Positions 1 through 8,051 of a stretch of DNA of 64,000 bases are shown piece after piece. The notes under the pieces were generated by a model. That model did not search any database. It saw nothing but the letters and a program-made list of their open reading frames with translations, and was not told the DNA's origin. The DNA is from BOG-933 sp037132135 (lineage in GTDB: Bacteria; Pseudomonadota; Alphaproteobacteria; Azospirillales; Azospirillaceae): assembly GCA_037132135.1 (NCBI GenBank), contig JBAXPR010000005.1, positions 1-64,000 on the forward strand, in the 5' to 3' direction. A program made the position numbers and the translations under genes. Each line of letters starts with the position of its first letter. Position 1 is the stretch's first letter.

Positions 1-463
1 AATCAAGCCCGCGCCGGTCAGGCCGCCGGCACCGGCGCGGACGACCCGGACGGTGGTAACGCCGCCGGCCCGCCGGCCCGCCGAAACCAGACCCGCGCCC
101 GAGCCCCGGTCCGTCCCGGCCGCGACGGCGGCGCCCGACCTGCCGCCCAGCCGCCCCGGCCCCGAGACCGGCGGCCTGCTGCCGGTGCCGAGCGAACGCC
201 TCGCCGCCTATGGCCGGCTGGTCTGGACGCGCATCGAACGCCGCAAGCCCCGCGACGTCCACAGCCCCGGCATCGCCACCATCACCTTTGCCCTCGCCGC
301 CGACGGCACCCTGCTCTCGGCCAGCCTCGGCGCCAGCAGCAGCGTCGCCAGCCTCGACCGCGCGGCCCTGGCCGCAGTCGCCGCCGCCGCCCCCTTTCCC
401 GCCGCCCCGGCCGGCGCCACCCCGGCCCAACTGATCTTCACCATCCCGTTCCAGTTCCGCTGA
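1..463 (+). CDS. TonB-like C-terminal domain protein, 5' end outside window
   Basis: The reading frame is open to the left edge, so the start lies upstream of the window; a GTG at 53 is internal to the open frame. The visible part is a long Pro/Ala/Arg-rich linker followed by about 80 residues resembling the TonB C-terminal fold: a helix with YGRLVWTRIERRK, a strand containing GIATITFALAADG, a helix with LDRAALAAV, and a final strand LIFTIPFQFR. TonB spans the periplasm and passes proton-motive energy from ExbB/ExbD to outer-membrane receptors; the Pro-rich linker fits that. The partner genes are not visible. It could equally be a TonB-domain protein of other function. Confidence 0.75.
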   Translation, partial: IKPAPVRPPAPARTTRTVVTPPARRPAETRPAPEPRSVPAATAAPDLPPSRPGPETGGLLPVPSERLAAYGRLVWTRIERRKPRDVHSPGIATITFALAADGTLLSASLGASSSVASLDRAALAAVAAAAPFPAAPAGATPAQLIFTIPFQFR

Positions 464-506
464 CCCGGCGAGCCACCCTGGCGGTAGCCGCGCCGGGCAT
501 GCCGGT

Positions 507-734
507 TCAATCCTCGCACTCCCGCGCCCCGGCGATGCCGGCGAGGCGAGGCGCGGGGTCGTGGCCGGCGGCGTGCAGCGCCCATTGGGCCTGGCGGTGA
601 ACGGCGCGCGCGGCGCCGGCTTCCTCGCTCAGGCCCAGCCGTTCGTGTCGACGGGCGCTCTCCAGGGCATAGGGCATGGCGGCCTTCAGCGCCGCGATCA
701 ATTCGGCGAGCAGGGCGGCGGTCGGGTCGGTCAT
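507..734 (-). CDS. small hypothetical helical protein
   Basis: A 75-residue protein that I do not recognise. The ATG at 734 is chosen over the longer frame because GGGAG sits just upstream. The sequence is predicted helical and Ala-rich (TAALLAELIAALKAAMPYALESARRHERLG) with no signal peptide, membrane segment or cysteine. It lies upstream of, and on the same strand as, no obvious partner; the next minus-strand gene upstream is the small lipoprotein at 789-1031, and the two may be cotranscribed. The function is unknown. Confidence 0.5.
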   Translation of the reverse strand: MTDPTAALLAELIAALKAAMPYALESARRHERLGLSEEAGAARAVHRQAQWALHAAGHDPAPRLAGIAGARECED

Positions 735-788
735 TGGCTCTCCCTTGACCGTTTTTTCGGCCCGGGCGCGCCGCTTGTCAACCACCGG

Positions 789-1031
789 TCAGCGCGGCGT
801 CAGTTCCGCCTTGCTCAGCCCGAGATCGAAGAGATCATGACCGTCGAAGCGGCCGCACAACTCCTGGCGGGCATCCTCGTTGGTGATGAACTCCTGCATG
901 GTGCTGTCGCTGAGGACGTCGTCACCCTTCAGAAAGATCGGCTGGCTTGCCTTGCAGAACGCCTCAGGGCCGCCACCGCAGGATGACAGACCCAGGGCCG
1001 CAAGGACCAGGAGGGGCAGTTTGAAGGCCAT
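789..1031 (-). CDS. small lipoprotein, phage-lysis-associated type
   Basis: An 80-residue protein with a short lysine-bearing N-terminus, a hydrophobic stretch and a lipobox LSSC, so it should be exported and lipidated at Cys18. The mature part carries CKASQPIFL, a DVLSD motif and LCGRF. Short proteins with C..PI....DVLSD followed by LCG are often found next to lysozyme or holin genes in alphaproteobacterial prophages, and this resemblance is from memory. No holin, endolysin or structural phage gene is seen nearby, so this may be a domesticated or stray copy. Two other Cys in the mature part could form a disulfide. Confidence 0.6.
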   Translation of the reverse strand: MAFKLPLLVLAALGLSSCGGGPEAFCKASQPIFLKGDDVLSDSTMQEFITNEDARQELCGRFDGHDLFDLGLSKAELTPR

Positions 1032-1260
1032 GACACTCTCTCAAAAACGCCGGGCCGCCGAAGCCCGAGCCGCACGTCACGTCAGGGTTAACAGAATAAT
1101 AACTCTGCTCAAAGATAGCCCCATCCGGCCCGACTCGCAACGGCAAGATCCCGGCATCAGGCCCGACGCCACCGCTCGCCCCGGCCGCGGCGCCAGTTGC
1201 GGAAAACCGGCCGTCGTTTTCCTCACCCCACGAGGAACCGGAGTTGCTACCCTGATCGCG

Positions 1261-1279
1261 TTCTGGAACCGGTCCAGAA
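1261..1279. promoter_or_regulatory. inverted repeat upstream of the DUF2061 gene
   Basis: A perfect inverted repeat TTCTGGA-N5-TCCAGAA ends 23 bp before the ATG at 1303. The position suits an operator or the 5' end of a short leader hairpin. No U-run follows, so it is not a terminator. Confidence 0.35.
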
Positions 1280-1302
1280 TGACGAGGAAGAGGGAGATTG
1301 AG

Positions 1303-1923
1303 ATGGGCAGTCTGATGCGCTGGTTTTTTCTCGGCTGGTTCGCGCTCAGCGTCACCGCCTTCGCCCCCGCGATGGCCGGGCAACCGGTCGGCGACGCCGC
1401 GCTGCGAACGGTCGCGACCGCACCCGACGCCCCGGCCGCCGTCCCGGCCGAAGCGAAGCCGGATGCCTCGGAGGGGGTGGCCGCCTGGGTGGTCAGCCAG
1501 GGCAAGACCGTCACCTACCGCGTCGCCGCCTCGATCGACGCTCTCGTCGTCGGCTACCTTTATACCGGCACCCTGCTTGGCGGCGGCGGCATCGCGCTGT
1601 TCAATGCCGTGGTCTCCAGCGTGCTCTACGACACCCACGAGATCGCCTGGAACACCCTGGGTCCCGACCCGCAGAGCGATCCCACCGGCATCGCCCTGAC
1701 CAAGACCATCAGCTACCGCATGGTCAGCATCGCCAACGTCCTGGCCACCGGCCTGCTCTTTACCGGCAATTTCTGGCTCTCCAGCGGCCTTGCGCTGGGC
1801 AACGCCGTGATCGACAGCAGCATCTACTTCTTCCACGAACTGGCCTGGAACTACTGGGGGCCGACGATCCGCAAGGAGACCCCCGCAGCGGCGACCGCAA
1901 CCGCCGACGCCAACCGGACCTGA
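1303..1923 (+). CDS. exported/membrane protein with two DUF2061-like repeats
   Basis: A 206-residue protein. The ATG at 1303 follows GAGGAAGAGGGAG and is preferred to the much longer open frame upstream. The N-terminus (MRWFFLGWFALSVTAFAPAMA) is a signal peptide or first membrane segment. Two internal repeats follow, each with K(T)xxYR, a hydrophobic TG..hairpin, and a closing HE(I/L)AWN motif (DTHEIAWN and FFHELAWN). This is the pattern of DUF2061, a small bacterial membrane-protein family of unknown role; here it is present twice. The C-terminal tail is Ala/Thr-rich. Function unknown. Confidence 0.65.
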   Translation: MGSLMRWFFLGWFALSVTAFAPAMAGQPVGDAALRTVATAPDAPAAVPAEAKPDASEGVAAWVVSQGKTVTYRVAASIDALVVGYLYTGTLLGGGGIALFNAVVSSVLYDTHEIAWNTLGPDPQSDPTGIALTKTISYRMVSIANVLATGLLFTGNFWLSSGLALGNAVIDSSIYFFHELAWNYWGPTIRKETPAAATATADANRT

Positions 1924-1941
1924 CGGCCCGCCCCGCGCAGG

Positions 1942-2277
1942 CTATTGAAACAGGTCCCACTTGTTTTTCTGGCGGTTGTAATTGAGCTTGTAGGTGTGAT
2001 CGAGATCCAGCTGATACTTGACGGGGTGCCGCTTGTCGGTGCGGATCTCGAAGTTGAAGCTGACACATCCGGTGCATTTCACCCGGGTCTTGTGGTGAGA
2101 ATTGAGACTCCAGAGCGACCAACTCGTGGTTGTCCCGTCTCTCATCACGCCCTGGGTGAAAAACTTAAGTGGAATCTGGGCCTTGTTTTCAAAACTCACA
2201 CCACCGGCCCAGGCGTTCGATGCGCCAAGAATCAGCGTGGCGACCAGAGCCGCCAGGACAAGGTTTGAACCGCGCAT
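1942..2277 (-). CDS. small secreted protein of unknown function
   Basis: A 111-residue protein; the ATG at 2277 has AAGGGG upstream and gives a clean signal peptide ending near ASNAWAG. The mature part has about 87 residues rich in Lys, aromatic residues and strands, with a CTGC pair that could bind metal or form a disulfide, and motifs WSLWSLNSHH and YQLDLDHTYKLNYNRQ. It resembles small periplasmic beta-sandwich proteins in character only; I do not recognise the family. It is less GC-rich than its neighbours. Confidence 0.55.
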   Translation of the reverse strand: MRGSNLVLAALVATLILGASNAWAGGVSFENKAQIPLKFFTQGVMRDGTTTSWSLWSLNSHHKTRVKCTGCVSFNFEIRTDKRHPVKYQLDLDHTYKLNYNRQKNKWDLFQ

Positions 2278-2383
2278 GATGCCCCTTTCCTGCGATAATT
2301 GCTTGCCGCACGTCAATGGCAGACGATTTGCCTTTGGTCAATCGTCCAGCGGGCCGCCGGAGGGCACAAATATCGAGAGCCGC

Positions 2384-3331
2384 TCATGAGGCCGCCTTCC
2401 ACCAGCGATCCCGACCATCGTTGACCGACCTCCCCGCGGCCGATGGTGAGGTCTCGCCCATCCGGCGACTGCCAAACGGGGTTTTGCCGTCACCGCTGGT
2501 CCTGCTTTCGTCGGGAGTCTGAAGTGCCGCCAGCGCCAGCATGGTGTAGCCGGTCAGCGGCATGCTCTTCAGCGCATCCATCGGGTTCTTGCCCGAAGCG
2601 ACGTTGCGGATCATCTGGGTCAGGCCGGCGCCACCGCCGGCGCTGCGGTCGGCGCTGACAATCTCGCCCGAGGAGTCGCCGAACTTCTTGGCGAAACGGT
2701 CGTAGACCTGGGCCAGGGTCTTGGGCTGACCGGTCTGGCGGTCGTAAAATACCGGAGTGTTGCTCGCCGCCGCTTCAGGCACAACGTCGCGGGCGGCCTT
2801 GAGCGGATTGGCGCGCATCGCCTCCAGAAACTTGCCGGCGCCGCTGGCGCCGAGGAAATGAGCGAGATAAAGCTCGGTCGAGCCGACCGTGCCGCCGAGT
2901 CTCGACTCCAGCGCCGTCTTGTTGTCCTTGGTCAGTTCCGCGGCCAGCACCGCGGAAATTTTGGGGTCTTTGCGCAGATCCAGAATCTGTTTACGGGTCG
3001 CCGGATCCGCGACGGTGAAGCCGCCATCGGTCCGGCGCTGGATGGCGTCGGCATACTGGCCAAGGCCATGCTCCGCGCCATGGGCCTTCATCGCCGACAG
3101 CCAGGTGCTGTCGATGAACTGATAAAGCCCGGTGGCGCTGCTGGTGGTGGCCTTGAGATCGGGCTGGAAACTGCTTTCGACGGCAGCTTTTTCCATCAGG
3201 TAGGCAAAATCGACCCCGGTTTCGCGGCTGGCCTGAAAGATCGCCTGCTCGACGCCCGATCGGCCGGAAGGCAGCGCCGCGCCTGCGCTCAGGCTGCTGC
3301 TCGCGCCGTCGATGGCCATGGAAATGCTCAT
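2384..3331 (-). CDS. lytic transglycosylase (SLT domain) protein
   Basis: A 315-residue protein with an SLT-type muramidase domain in roughly residues 25-190. The catalytic Glu is in KAAVESSFQPD, followed by the conserved ATGLYQFIDSTWL and, later, AELYLAHF-like TELYLAHFLGASGAGKFL. The reaction is cleavage of the MurNAc-GlcNAc bond of peptidoglycan with 1,6-anhydro ring formation. No signal peptide is visible, as in several alphaproteobacterial SLT proteins tied to flagellar or secretion-system assembly. The C-terminal 100 residues are low-complexity and end in DGRDRWWKAAS. No flagellar gene is adjacent, so the export route and partner are unknown. Confidence 0.8.
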   Translation of the reverse strand: MSISMAIDGASSSLSAGAALPSGRSGVEQAIFQASRETGVDFAYLMEKAAVESSFQPDLKATTSSATGLYQFIDSTWLSAMKAHGAEHGLGQYADAIQRRTDGGFTVADPATRKQILDLRKDPKISAVLAAELTKDNKTALESRLGGTVGSTELYLAHFLGASGAGKFLEAMRANPLKAARDVVPEAAASNTPVFYDRQTGQPKTLAQVYDRFAKKFGDSSGEIVSADRSAGGGAGLTQMIRNVASGKNPMDALKSMPLTGYTMLALAALQTPDESRTSGDGKTPFGSRRMGETSPSAAGRSVNDGRDRWWKAAS

Positions 3332-3632
3332 GCTTGCCCTCCCGGGTTAACGCTGCTCCGCCGATCACTAGCAAAGATGATGCCAGACTCGCCCCGGCCG
3401 GCGCCGCGGGCTCACGAAAGACTATTTCAAAAAATATTGGTAGGAATCCCTCTGATCATTCAGTATAATCGGGATTATATTTTAATATTGTTTCTTCGAT
3501 CGAAGTTCACGGCGGCGGCGCCAACAAAGCCCCGAGGGTGCGAAGCAAAAATTTCTATTCCGTGATCACAACAGTGCCTTGTCATGGTCGCGGGGCGCGC
3601 TGATTGTCCCGAATTGACCTGGAGACCGGCCC
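3332..3632. other. divergent intergenic region, AT-rich core
   Basis: This 301-bp gap separates the divergent SLT gene and the EAL gene. Its centre (about 3420-3500) is strikingly AT-rich compared with the surroundings and holds the TATAATC/GATTATA palindrome listed separately. I see no coding frame worth calling. Confidence 0.6.
3464..3479. promoter_or_regulatory. palindrome carrying TATAAT on both strands
   Basis: TATAATC-GG-GATTATA is a perfect 7-bp inverted repeat with a 2-nt spacer. It places a consensus -10 hexamer on each strand between two divergent genes. No good -35 element is found at the usual distance on either side, so it may be an operator, a weak bidirectional promoter, or both. 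Confidence 0.35.
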
Positions 3633-5417
3633 ATGAAAAGCAGGTCAGCATCTGGACCAACGGCGGCCACCGGGGCCGAGTGGCTGTCGGCCACCGGAGC
3701 CGGCAACAGCGGCGACCGGGTCGAGCCGGCGGCACAAAGGCTGTGCCGGCGCCTCCTGAGCATCGTCGAGGAAAGCACCGACGAAATCTTTGTCGTTCAT
3801 CCCGGCTCGTGGCGGTTTCAGCTGGCCAATCGCCATGCCCGCGAGGCGCTGGGCTATGGCAGCACCGAGTTCGAGCAGCTGACCCTGCCCGACCTCAACC
3901 CCGGCCTCGACGCTGCCCGGCTCGACGCCCTCTATCACAAGCTCTGCCAGGGCGATACGCCCGAAATCGAGATCGAGAGCATCCACCAGCGCAAGAACGG
4001 CTCGACCTACGGCGTCGGCCTGCGGCTGCATCTGCTGGAGGGCGAGCCACCGGCTCTGGTCGTGCTGGCCCGCGACATCACCGAATCGACCCGGGCCGAA
4101 GCCATCATCCAGCAGCAGGCGCTCTACGACCCGGTGACCACCCTGCCGAACCGCACCCTCTTTCACGACCGCCTGCGCCGGACCCTCGGCAGCCCCGGCG
4201 GCGAGGGCGAGGGCGAGGGCGGCGCGGTGCTGCTGGTCAGCATCGACAATCTGGCCTTCGTCAACGACGGCATCGGCCATGCCGCCGCCGATGATCTGGT
4301 GCGCGAGGTCGGGCAGCGTCTCTCGGACGCGGTGCGGGCGCGCGATACCGTGGCCCGGCTGGGCGACACCGAATTTGCCGTCCTCACCGTCCATCTCGAA
4401 CAGCAGCAGGATGCGGCGGCCCTGGCCGAGCGCATCCTGGCCGCGCTGCGCCGGCCGATCACCCTCTCGGGCTATCAGGTGGTGGTGCCGACCGTGATCG
4501 GCATCTCCACCTTTCCCCAGGACGGCGACAGCGTCGACACCCTGCTGCGCAACGCCGCCGCCGCGCTTCAGGGCGCGCGCGAGGACGCGGTGATCAACTA
4601 CCGCTTCTTCACCAGCACCCTCAACGCCCTGGTCAAGAACCGGGTGGCCATCAACAGCGGCCTCTCGGGCGCCATGGAGCGCCGGGAGTTCAGCCTCGTC
4701 TACCAGCCCAAGGTCGATATCGCGAGCTGGCAGATTCTCGGCGTCGAGGCGCTGTTGCGCTGGCGCAACCTCGACCTCGGCCCGGTGCCGCCCGACGAGT
4801 TCGTGCCGGTGCTGGAGCGCACCGGCCTGATCTCCGAGGTTGGCGGCTGGGTGCTGGAAACCGCCTGCCGCCAGCGGCGCATTCTCAAGGAGGCCGGCTT
4901 CGAGAAGGTGCGGATGGCGATCAATCTCTCGGTCAAGCAGGTCCGGCGCGAGTTCATCGGCACCCTGGCCGCAGTGCTGGCCAATTCCGGCCTGACCCCG
5001 GCCGACATCGAGCTGGAGATCACCGAAAGCGTGATCGTCAAGGACGGTCAGGCCGCGGTCGGTCTGTTACGCGAGATCGCCGCGATGGGGGTTCACCTCT
5101 CTATGGATGATTTCGGCTGCGGCTATTCCTCTCTCAGCCATCTCCGGCGGCTGCCGCTGGAAACGATCAAGATCGACCGTTCGTTCGTGATGGACGTGGC
5201 CACCGATCCCGATGACGCCGAGATCGTGCGCGCGATCATCAGTATGGGCCACGCCCTGCGCCACCGGGTGGTCGCCGAGGGCGTCGAAACCGTGCAGCAA
5301 CTCGCGGCGCTCCGGCGCATGGGTTGCGACGAGATCCAGGGCTACCTCTTCAGCCCGCCGGTCACCGGCGACGAGTTGCTGACCCTCCTCGCCAATGCCG
5401 AAGACTCGCCGCTCTGA
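3633..5417 (+). CDS. PAS-GGDEF-EAL protein, probable c-di-GMP phosphodiesterase
   Basis: A 594-residue cytoplasmic protein; the ATG follows CTGGAG. Residues about 40-150 form a PAS domain, 165-320 a GGDEF domain and 335-585 an EAL domain. The GGDEF signature is degenerate: RLGDTEF, so the second Gly/Asp pair is altered and cyclase activity is unlikely. The EAL domain keeps its key residues: GVEALLRW, ITESVI, MDDFGCGYSSL, IKIDRSFV, VVAEGVE and QGYLFSPP. The expected reaction is c-di-GMP to pGpG, tuned by the PAS and possibly by GTP binding to the degenerate GGDEF. Its last 76 bp overlap the convergent queG gene. Confidence 0.88.
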   Translation: MKSRSASGPTAATGAEWLSATGAGNSGDRVEPAAQRLCRRLLSIVEESTDEIFVVHPGSWRFQLANRHAREALGYGSTEFEQLTLPDLNPGLDAARLDALYHKLCQGDTPEIEIESIHQRKNGSTYGVGLRLHLLEGEPPALVVLARDITESTRAEAIIQQQALYDPVTTLPNRTLFHDRLRRTLGSPGGEGEGEGGAVLLVSIDNLAFVNDGIGHAAADDLVREVGQRLSDAVRARDTVARLGDTEFAVLTVHLEQQQDAAALAERILAALRRPITLSGYQVVVPTVIGISTFPQDGDSVDTLLRNAAAALQGAREDAVINYRFFTSTLNALVKNRVAINSGLSGAMERREFSLVYQPKVDIASWQILGVEALLRWRNLDLGPVPPDEFVPVLERTGLISEVGGWVLETACRQRRILKEAGFEKVRMAINLSVKQVRREFIGTLAAVLANSGLTPADIELEITESVIVKDGQAAVGLLREIAAMGVHLSMDDFGCGYSSLSHLRRLPLETIKIDRSFVMDVATDPDDAEIVRAIISMGHALRHRVVAEGVETVQQLAALRRMGCDEIQGYLFSPPVTGDELLTLLANAEDSPL

Positions 5418-6436
5418 GGGCGGCCTGACCCGAGCCGCCCGACCGCCCAGTCCGCCGCCTCGGCCACCACCGGGTTGGGATCGGACCCAAGCGCCGCCGC
5501 CACCGGCGCCAGTTCCGGCGCGCCGCTGTTGCCGATCGCGATCAGGACATTGCGCAGAAAGCGGTCGCGGCCGATCCGCTTGACCGGCGAGCCGGAAAAA
5601 AGCGCGCGAAAGCCGGTGTCGTCGAGGCGGGCGAGTTCGGCGAGGCGAGGCCGGGTCAGGTCGGCCCGGGGCAGCAGTGCCTGCTCCCGGCACGCCTGGG
5701 CGAACCGGTTCCAGGGGCAGACCGCCAGGCAATCGTCGCAGCCATAGATGCGGTTGCCGAGATGCGGCCGCAGCGCCAGCGGAATCGGCCCGGCGTGCTC
5801 GATGGTGAGATAGGAGACGCAGCGCCGGGCATCCAGCCGGTATGGCCCGGTGAAGGCCCGGGTCGGGCAGACCTCAAGACAACGCACACAGCGACCGCAA
5901 CGGTCGACGGCCGGCGGGTCGGGCGGCAGGTCGAGCGTGGTGTAGATCTCGCCGAGAAACAGCCATGAGCCGAAGTCGCGTGAAACCAGATTGGTGTGCC
6001 GGCCCTGCCAGCCCAGCCCGGCCAGCGCCGCCAACGGCTTTTCGAGCACCGGCGCGGTATCGACGAAAACCTTGACCTCATGGCGGAACTGCCGGTGCAG
6101 CCACCCCGCCAGCCGCTTCAGCCGCTTCTTGACGACATCGTGATAGTCGCGCCCGCGGGCATAGACCGAGATCGCGCCCCGGTCGGCGGCGATCGGCCCG
6201 TCCGGTCCCGGCCCGTAATTCATCCCGAGGGCAATCACCGTGCGCGCGTCCGGCCAGAGCCCGCGGGGATCGCGCCGCCGCGCCGCCGATTCCGCCAGCC
6301 ATGCCATCTCGCCATGGTAACCCGCGGCAAGAAACCCGGCGAGAGCGTCCTTCACCCCATCACCCAGCGCCGCCGGCGCAAAGCCGACGGCGTCGAACCC
6401 GAGCGCCAGCGCCTCGGCCCGGATCGCCGCCCTCAC
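5342..6436 (-). CDS. queG: epoxyqueuosine reductase QueG
   Basis: A 364-residue enzyme that reduces epoxyqueuosine to queuosine in tRNA, the last step of the pathway, using cobalamin and two [4Fe-4S] clusters. The ferredoxin-like motifs are CGRCVRCLEVCPTRAF and CDDCLAVCPWNRF. The start is the GTG at 6436, which overlaps the queF stop (GTGA) and has a G-rich stretch before it; the open frame continues upstream but only through queF in another frame. A HEAT-like C-terminus (NVLIAIGNSG...VVAEAADWAVG) is present. The 3' end runs 76 bp into the convergent EAL gene. Confidence 0.93.
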   Translation of the reverse strand: MRAAIRAEALALGFDAVGFAPAALGDGVKDALAGFLAAGYHGEMAWLAESAARRRDPRGLWPDARTVIALGMNYGPGPDGPIAADRGAISVYARGRDYHDVVKKRLKRLAGWLHRQFRHEVKVFVDTAPVLEKPLAALAGLGWQGRHTNLVSRDFGSWLFLGEIYTTLDLPPDPPAVDRCGRCVRCLEVCPTRAFTGPYRLDARRCVSYLTIEHAGPIPLALRPHLGNRIYGCDDCLAVCPWNRFAQACREQALLPRADLTRPRLAELARLDDTGFRALFSGSPVKRIGRDRFLRNVLIAIGNSGAPELAPVAAALGSDPNPVVAEAADWAVGRLGSGRPQSGESSALARRVSNSSPVTGGLKR

Positions 6437-6897
6437 CCCCGCCCCCGGTAGGGCGCGACCTCCTGGGGCGGCAGCCACAGGCCCTCGGGGGGCGGGCCGG
6501 ACTGCCAGAAGACGTCGATCGGCATGCCGCCGCGGGGATACCAGTAACCGCCGATGCGCAGCCAGACCGGCGCAAGTTCGGCCCGCAGCCGCAGGGCGAT
6601 CTCGAGGGTGCAGGCCTCGTGAAAGGCGCCGTGGTTGCGAAAGGCGCCAAGATAGAGTTTCAGCGACTTGCTCTCGACCAGCCACGCCGCCGGCACGTAG
6701 TCGATCACGAGATGGGCGAAATCGGGCTGGCCGGTGATCGGGCAGAGCGAGGTGAACTCGGGGGCGGTGAAACGCACGAGATAGCGCTGGTCGGGGTGAG
6801 GATTGGCCACCCGCTCCAGCACGGCCTCGCCCGGACTGGCGGGTAGCGCCGCCCGGGCGCCGAGCTGGGTCAGGCCCTGATAGCGCGGATCGGTCAT
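6433..6897 (-). CDS. queF: NADPH-dependent preQ0 reductase QueF (short form)
   Basis: A 154-residue member of the unimodular QueF family. It reduces the nitrile of 7-cyano-7-deazaguanine (preQ0) to the aminomethyl group of preQ1 with two NADPH. The catalytic Cys lies in EFTSLCPITGQPDFA and the family signature ESKSLKLYL follows. Length fits the YkvM-type short form. Start and stop each overlap the neighbouring gene by 4 nt (ATGA with tgt, GTGA with queG), indicating translational coupling. Confidence 0.95.
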   Translation of the reverse strand: MTDPRYQGLTQLGARAALPASPGEAVLERVANPHPDQRYLVRFTAPEFTSLCPITGQPDFAHLVIDYVPAAWLVESKSLKLYLGAFRNHGAFHEACTLEIALRLRAELAPVWLRIGGYWYPRGGMPIDVFWQSGPPPEGLWLPPQEVAPYRGRG

Positions 6898-8051
6898 TGG
6901 TCATCCTCCGGGGCGTCGGCCACGGCGCCCGAAAGCGGCTCGATGTCTCCCAGCGCCTCCTCGGCGGCGAAGGCGGCGATGAAGGCCGGAAGGCTGCCAG
7001 CCTCGATTGCGGCGCGCAGACCGCGCATCAGCGCCTGGAAGTGCTGGAGATTGTGCCAGGTCAGCAGCATCGGCCCCAGCATCTCCTGGGCCCGGAACAG
7101 ATGATGGAGATAGGCGCGGGAATAGCCGCGGCAGGCCGGACAGGCGCAGCCGGCCTCGAGCGGCCGCGGGTCGGCGCCATGGCGGGCGTTGCGGATGTTG
7201 ATCGTGCCGCGCCGGGTGAAGCCCTGGCCGGTGCGGCCCGAGCGGGTCGGCATCACGCAATCAAACATGTCGATACCCCGGGCCACCGCCTCGACGATGT
7301 CCGAGGGCCGCCCGACCCCCATCAGATAGCGCGGCCGGTCCTGGGGCAGCAGCGGCACCGTGGTATCGAGAGTGGCCAGCATCAACGCCTGCCCCTCGCC
7401 GACGGCAAGACCGCCGATCGCGTAGCCGTCGAAACCCAGCCCGGCCAGCGCCGCCGCCGACTCCGCGCGAAGGTCCGGGTAGATGCTGCCCTGGACGATA
7501 CCGAACAGGCCGTAGCCCGGCCGCGCGATGAACACATCGCGGCAGCGCCCGGCCCAGCGCATCGACAGCCGCATCGACTGCGCCGCCTGGGCCTCGGTCG
7601 CCGGCCAGGGCGTGCACTCGTCGAAGCACATCGTGATGTCGGCGTCGAGCTGGCGCTGAATCTCGATCGAGCGCTCGGGTGTCAGCTGATGGACGCTGCC
7701 GTCGAGGTGGGAGCGGAAGGTCACGCCGGCTTCGCCGAGGGTGCGCAGGCCCGCCAGCGACATCACCTGAAAACCGCCGGAATCGGTGAGGATTGGCCCG
7801 GGCCAGTTCATGAAGCGGTGCAGACCGCCAAGGTCGGCCACCCGTCCGGCCCCCGGCCGCAGCATCAGATGATAGGTATTGCCGAGAATGATCTCGGCAC
7901 CGGTGCCGGCGACCTGCTCGGGCAGCATGCCCTTGACCGTCGCCGCGGTGCCCACCGGCATGAAGGCCGGGGTGTTGATCTCGCCGTGGGCGGTGGCGAG
8001 CACGCCCCGGCGCGCGGCGCCATCGCGGCCGAGCAGGCGAAAGCCGGTCAT
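6894..8051 (-). CDS. tgt: tRNA-guanine transglycosylase
   Basis: A 385-residue enzyme that swaps G34 of GUN-anticodon tRNAs for preQ1. The general acid Asp is in ILTDSGGFQ, the nucleophile Asp in MFDCVMPTRSGR, and the zinc ligands in CACPACRGYSRAYLHHL. Its length is typical. It overlaps queA upstream and queF downstream by 4 nt each. Confidence 0.96.
   Translation of the reverse strand: MTGFRLLGRDGAARRGVLATAHGEINTPAFMPVGTAATVKGMLPEQVAGTGAEIILGNTYHLMLRPGAGRVADLGGLHRFMNWPGPILTDSGGFQVMSLAGLRTLGEAGVTFRSHLDGSVHQLTPERSIEIQRQLDADITMCFDECTPWPATEAQAAQSMRLSMRWAGRCRDVFIARPGYGLFGIVQGSIYPDLRAESAAALAGLGFDGYAIGGLAVGEGQALMLATLDTTVPLLPQDRPRYLMGVGRPSDIVEAVARGIDMFDCVMPTRSGRTGQGFTRRGTINIRNARHGADPRPLEAGCACPACRGYSRAYLHHLFRAQEMLGPMLLTWHNLQHFQALMRGLRAAIEAGSLPAFIAAFAAEEALGDIEPLSGAVADAPEDDQ

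Noticed and set aside
964..1836. 290-codon minus-strand frame opposite the DUF2061 gene
   Set aside because: Low-complexity Gly/Asp/Arg translation typical of shadows; the plus-strand gene has a signal peptide and repeats.
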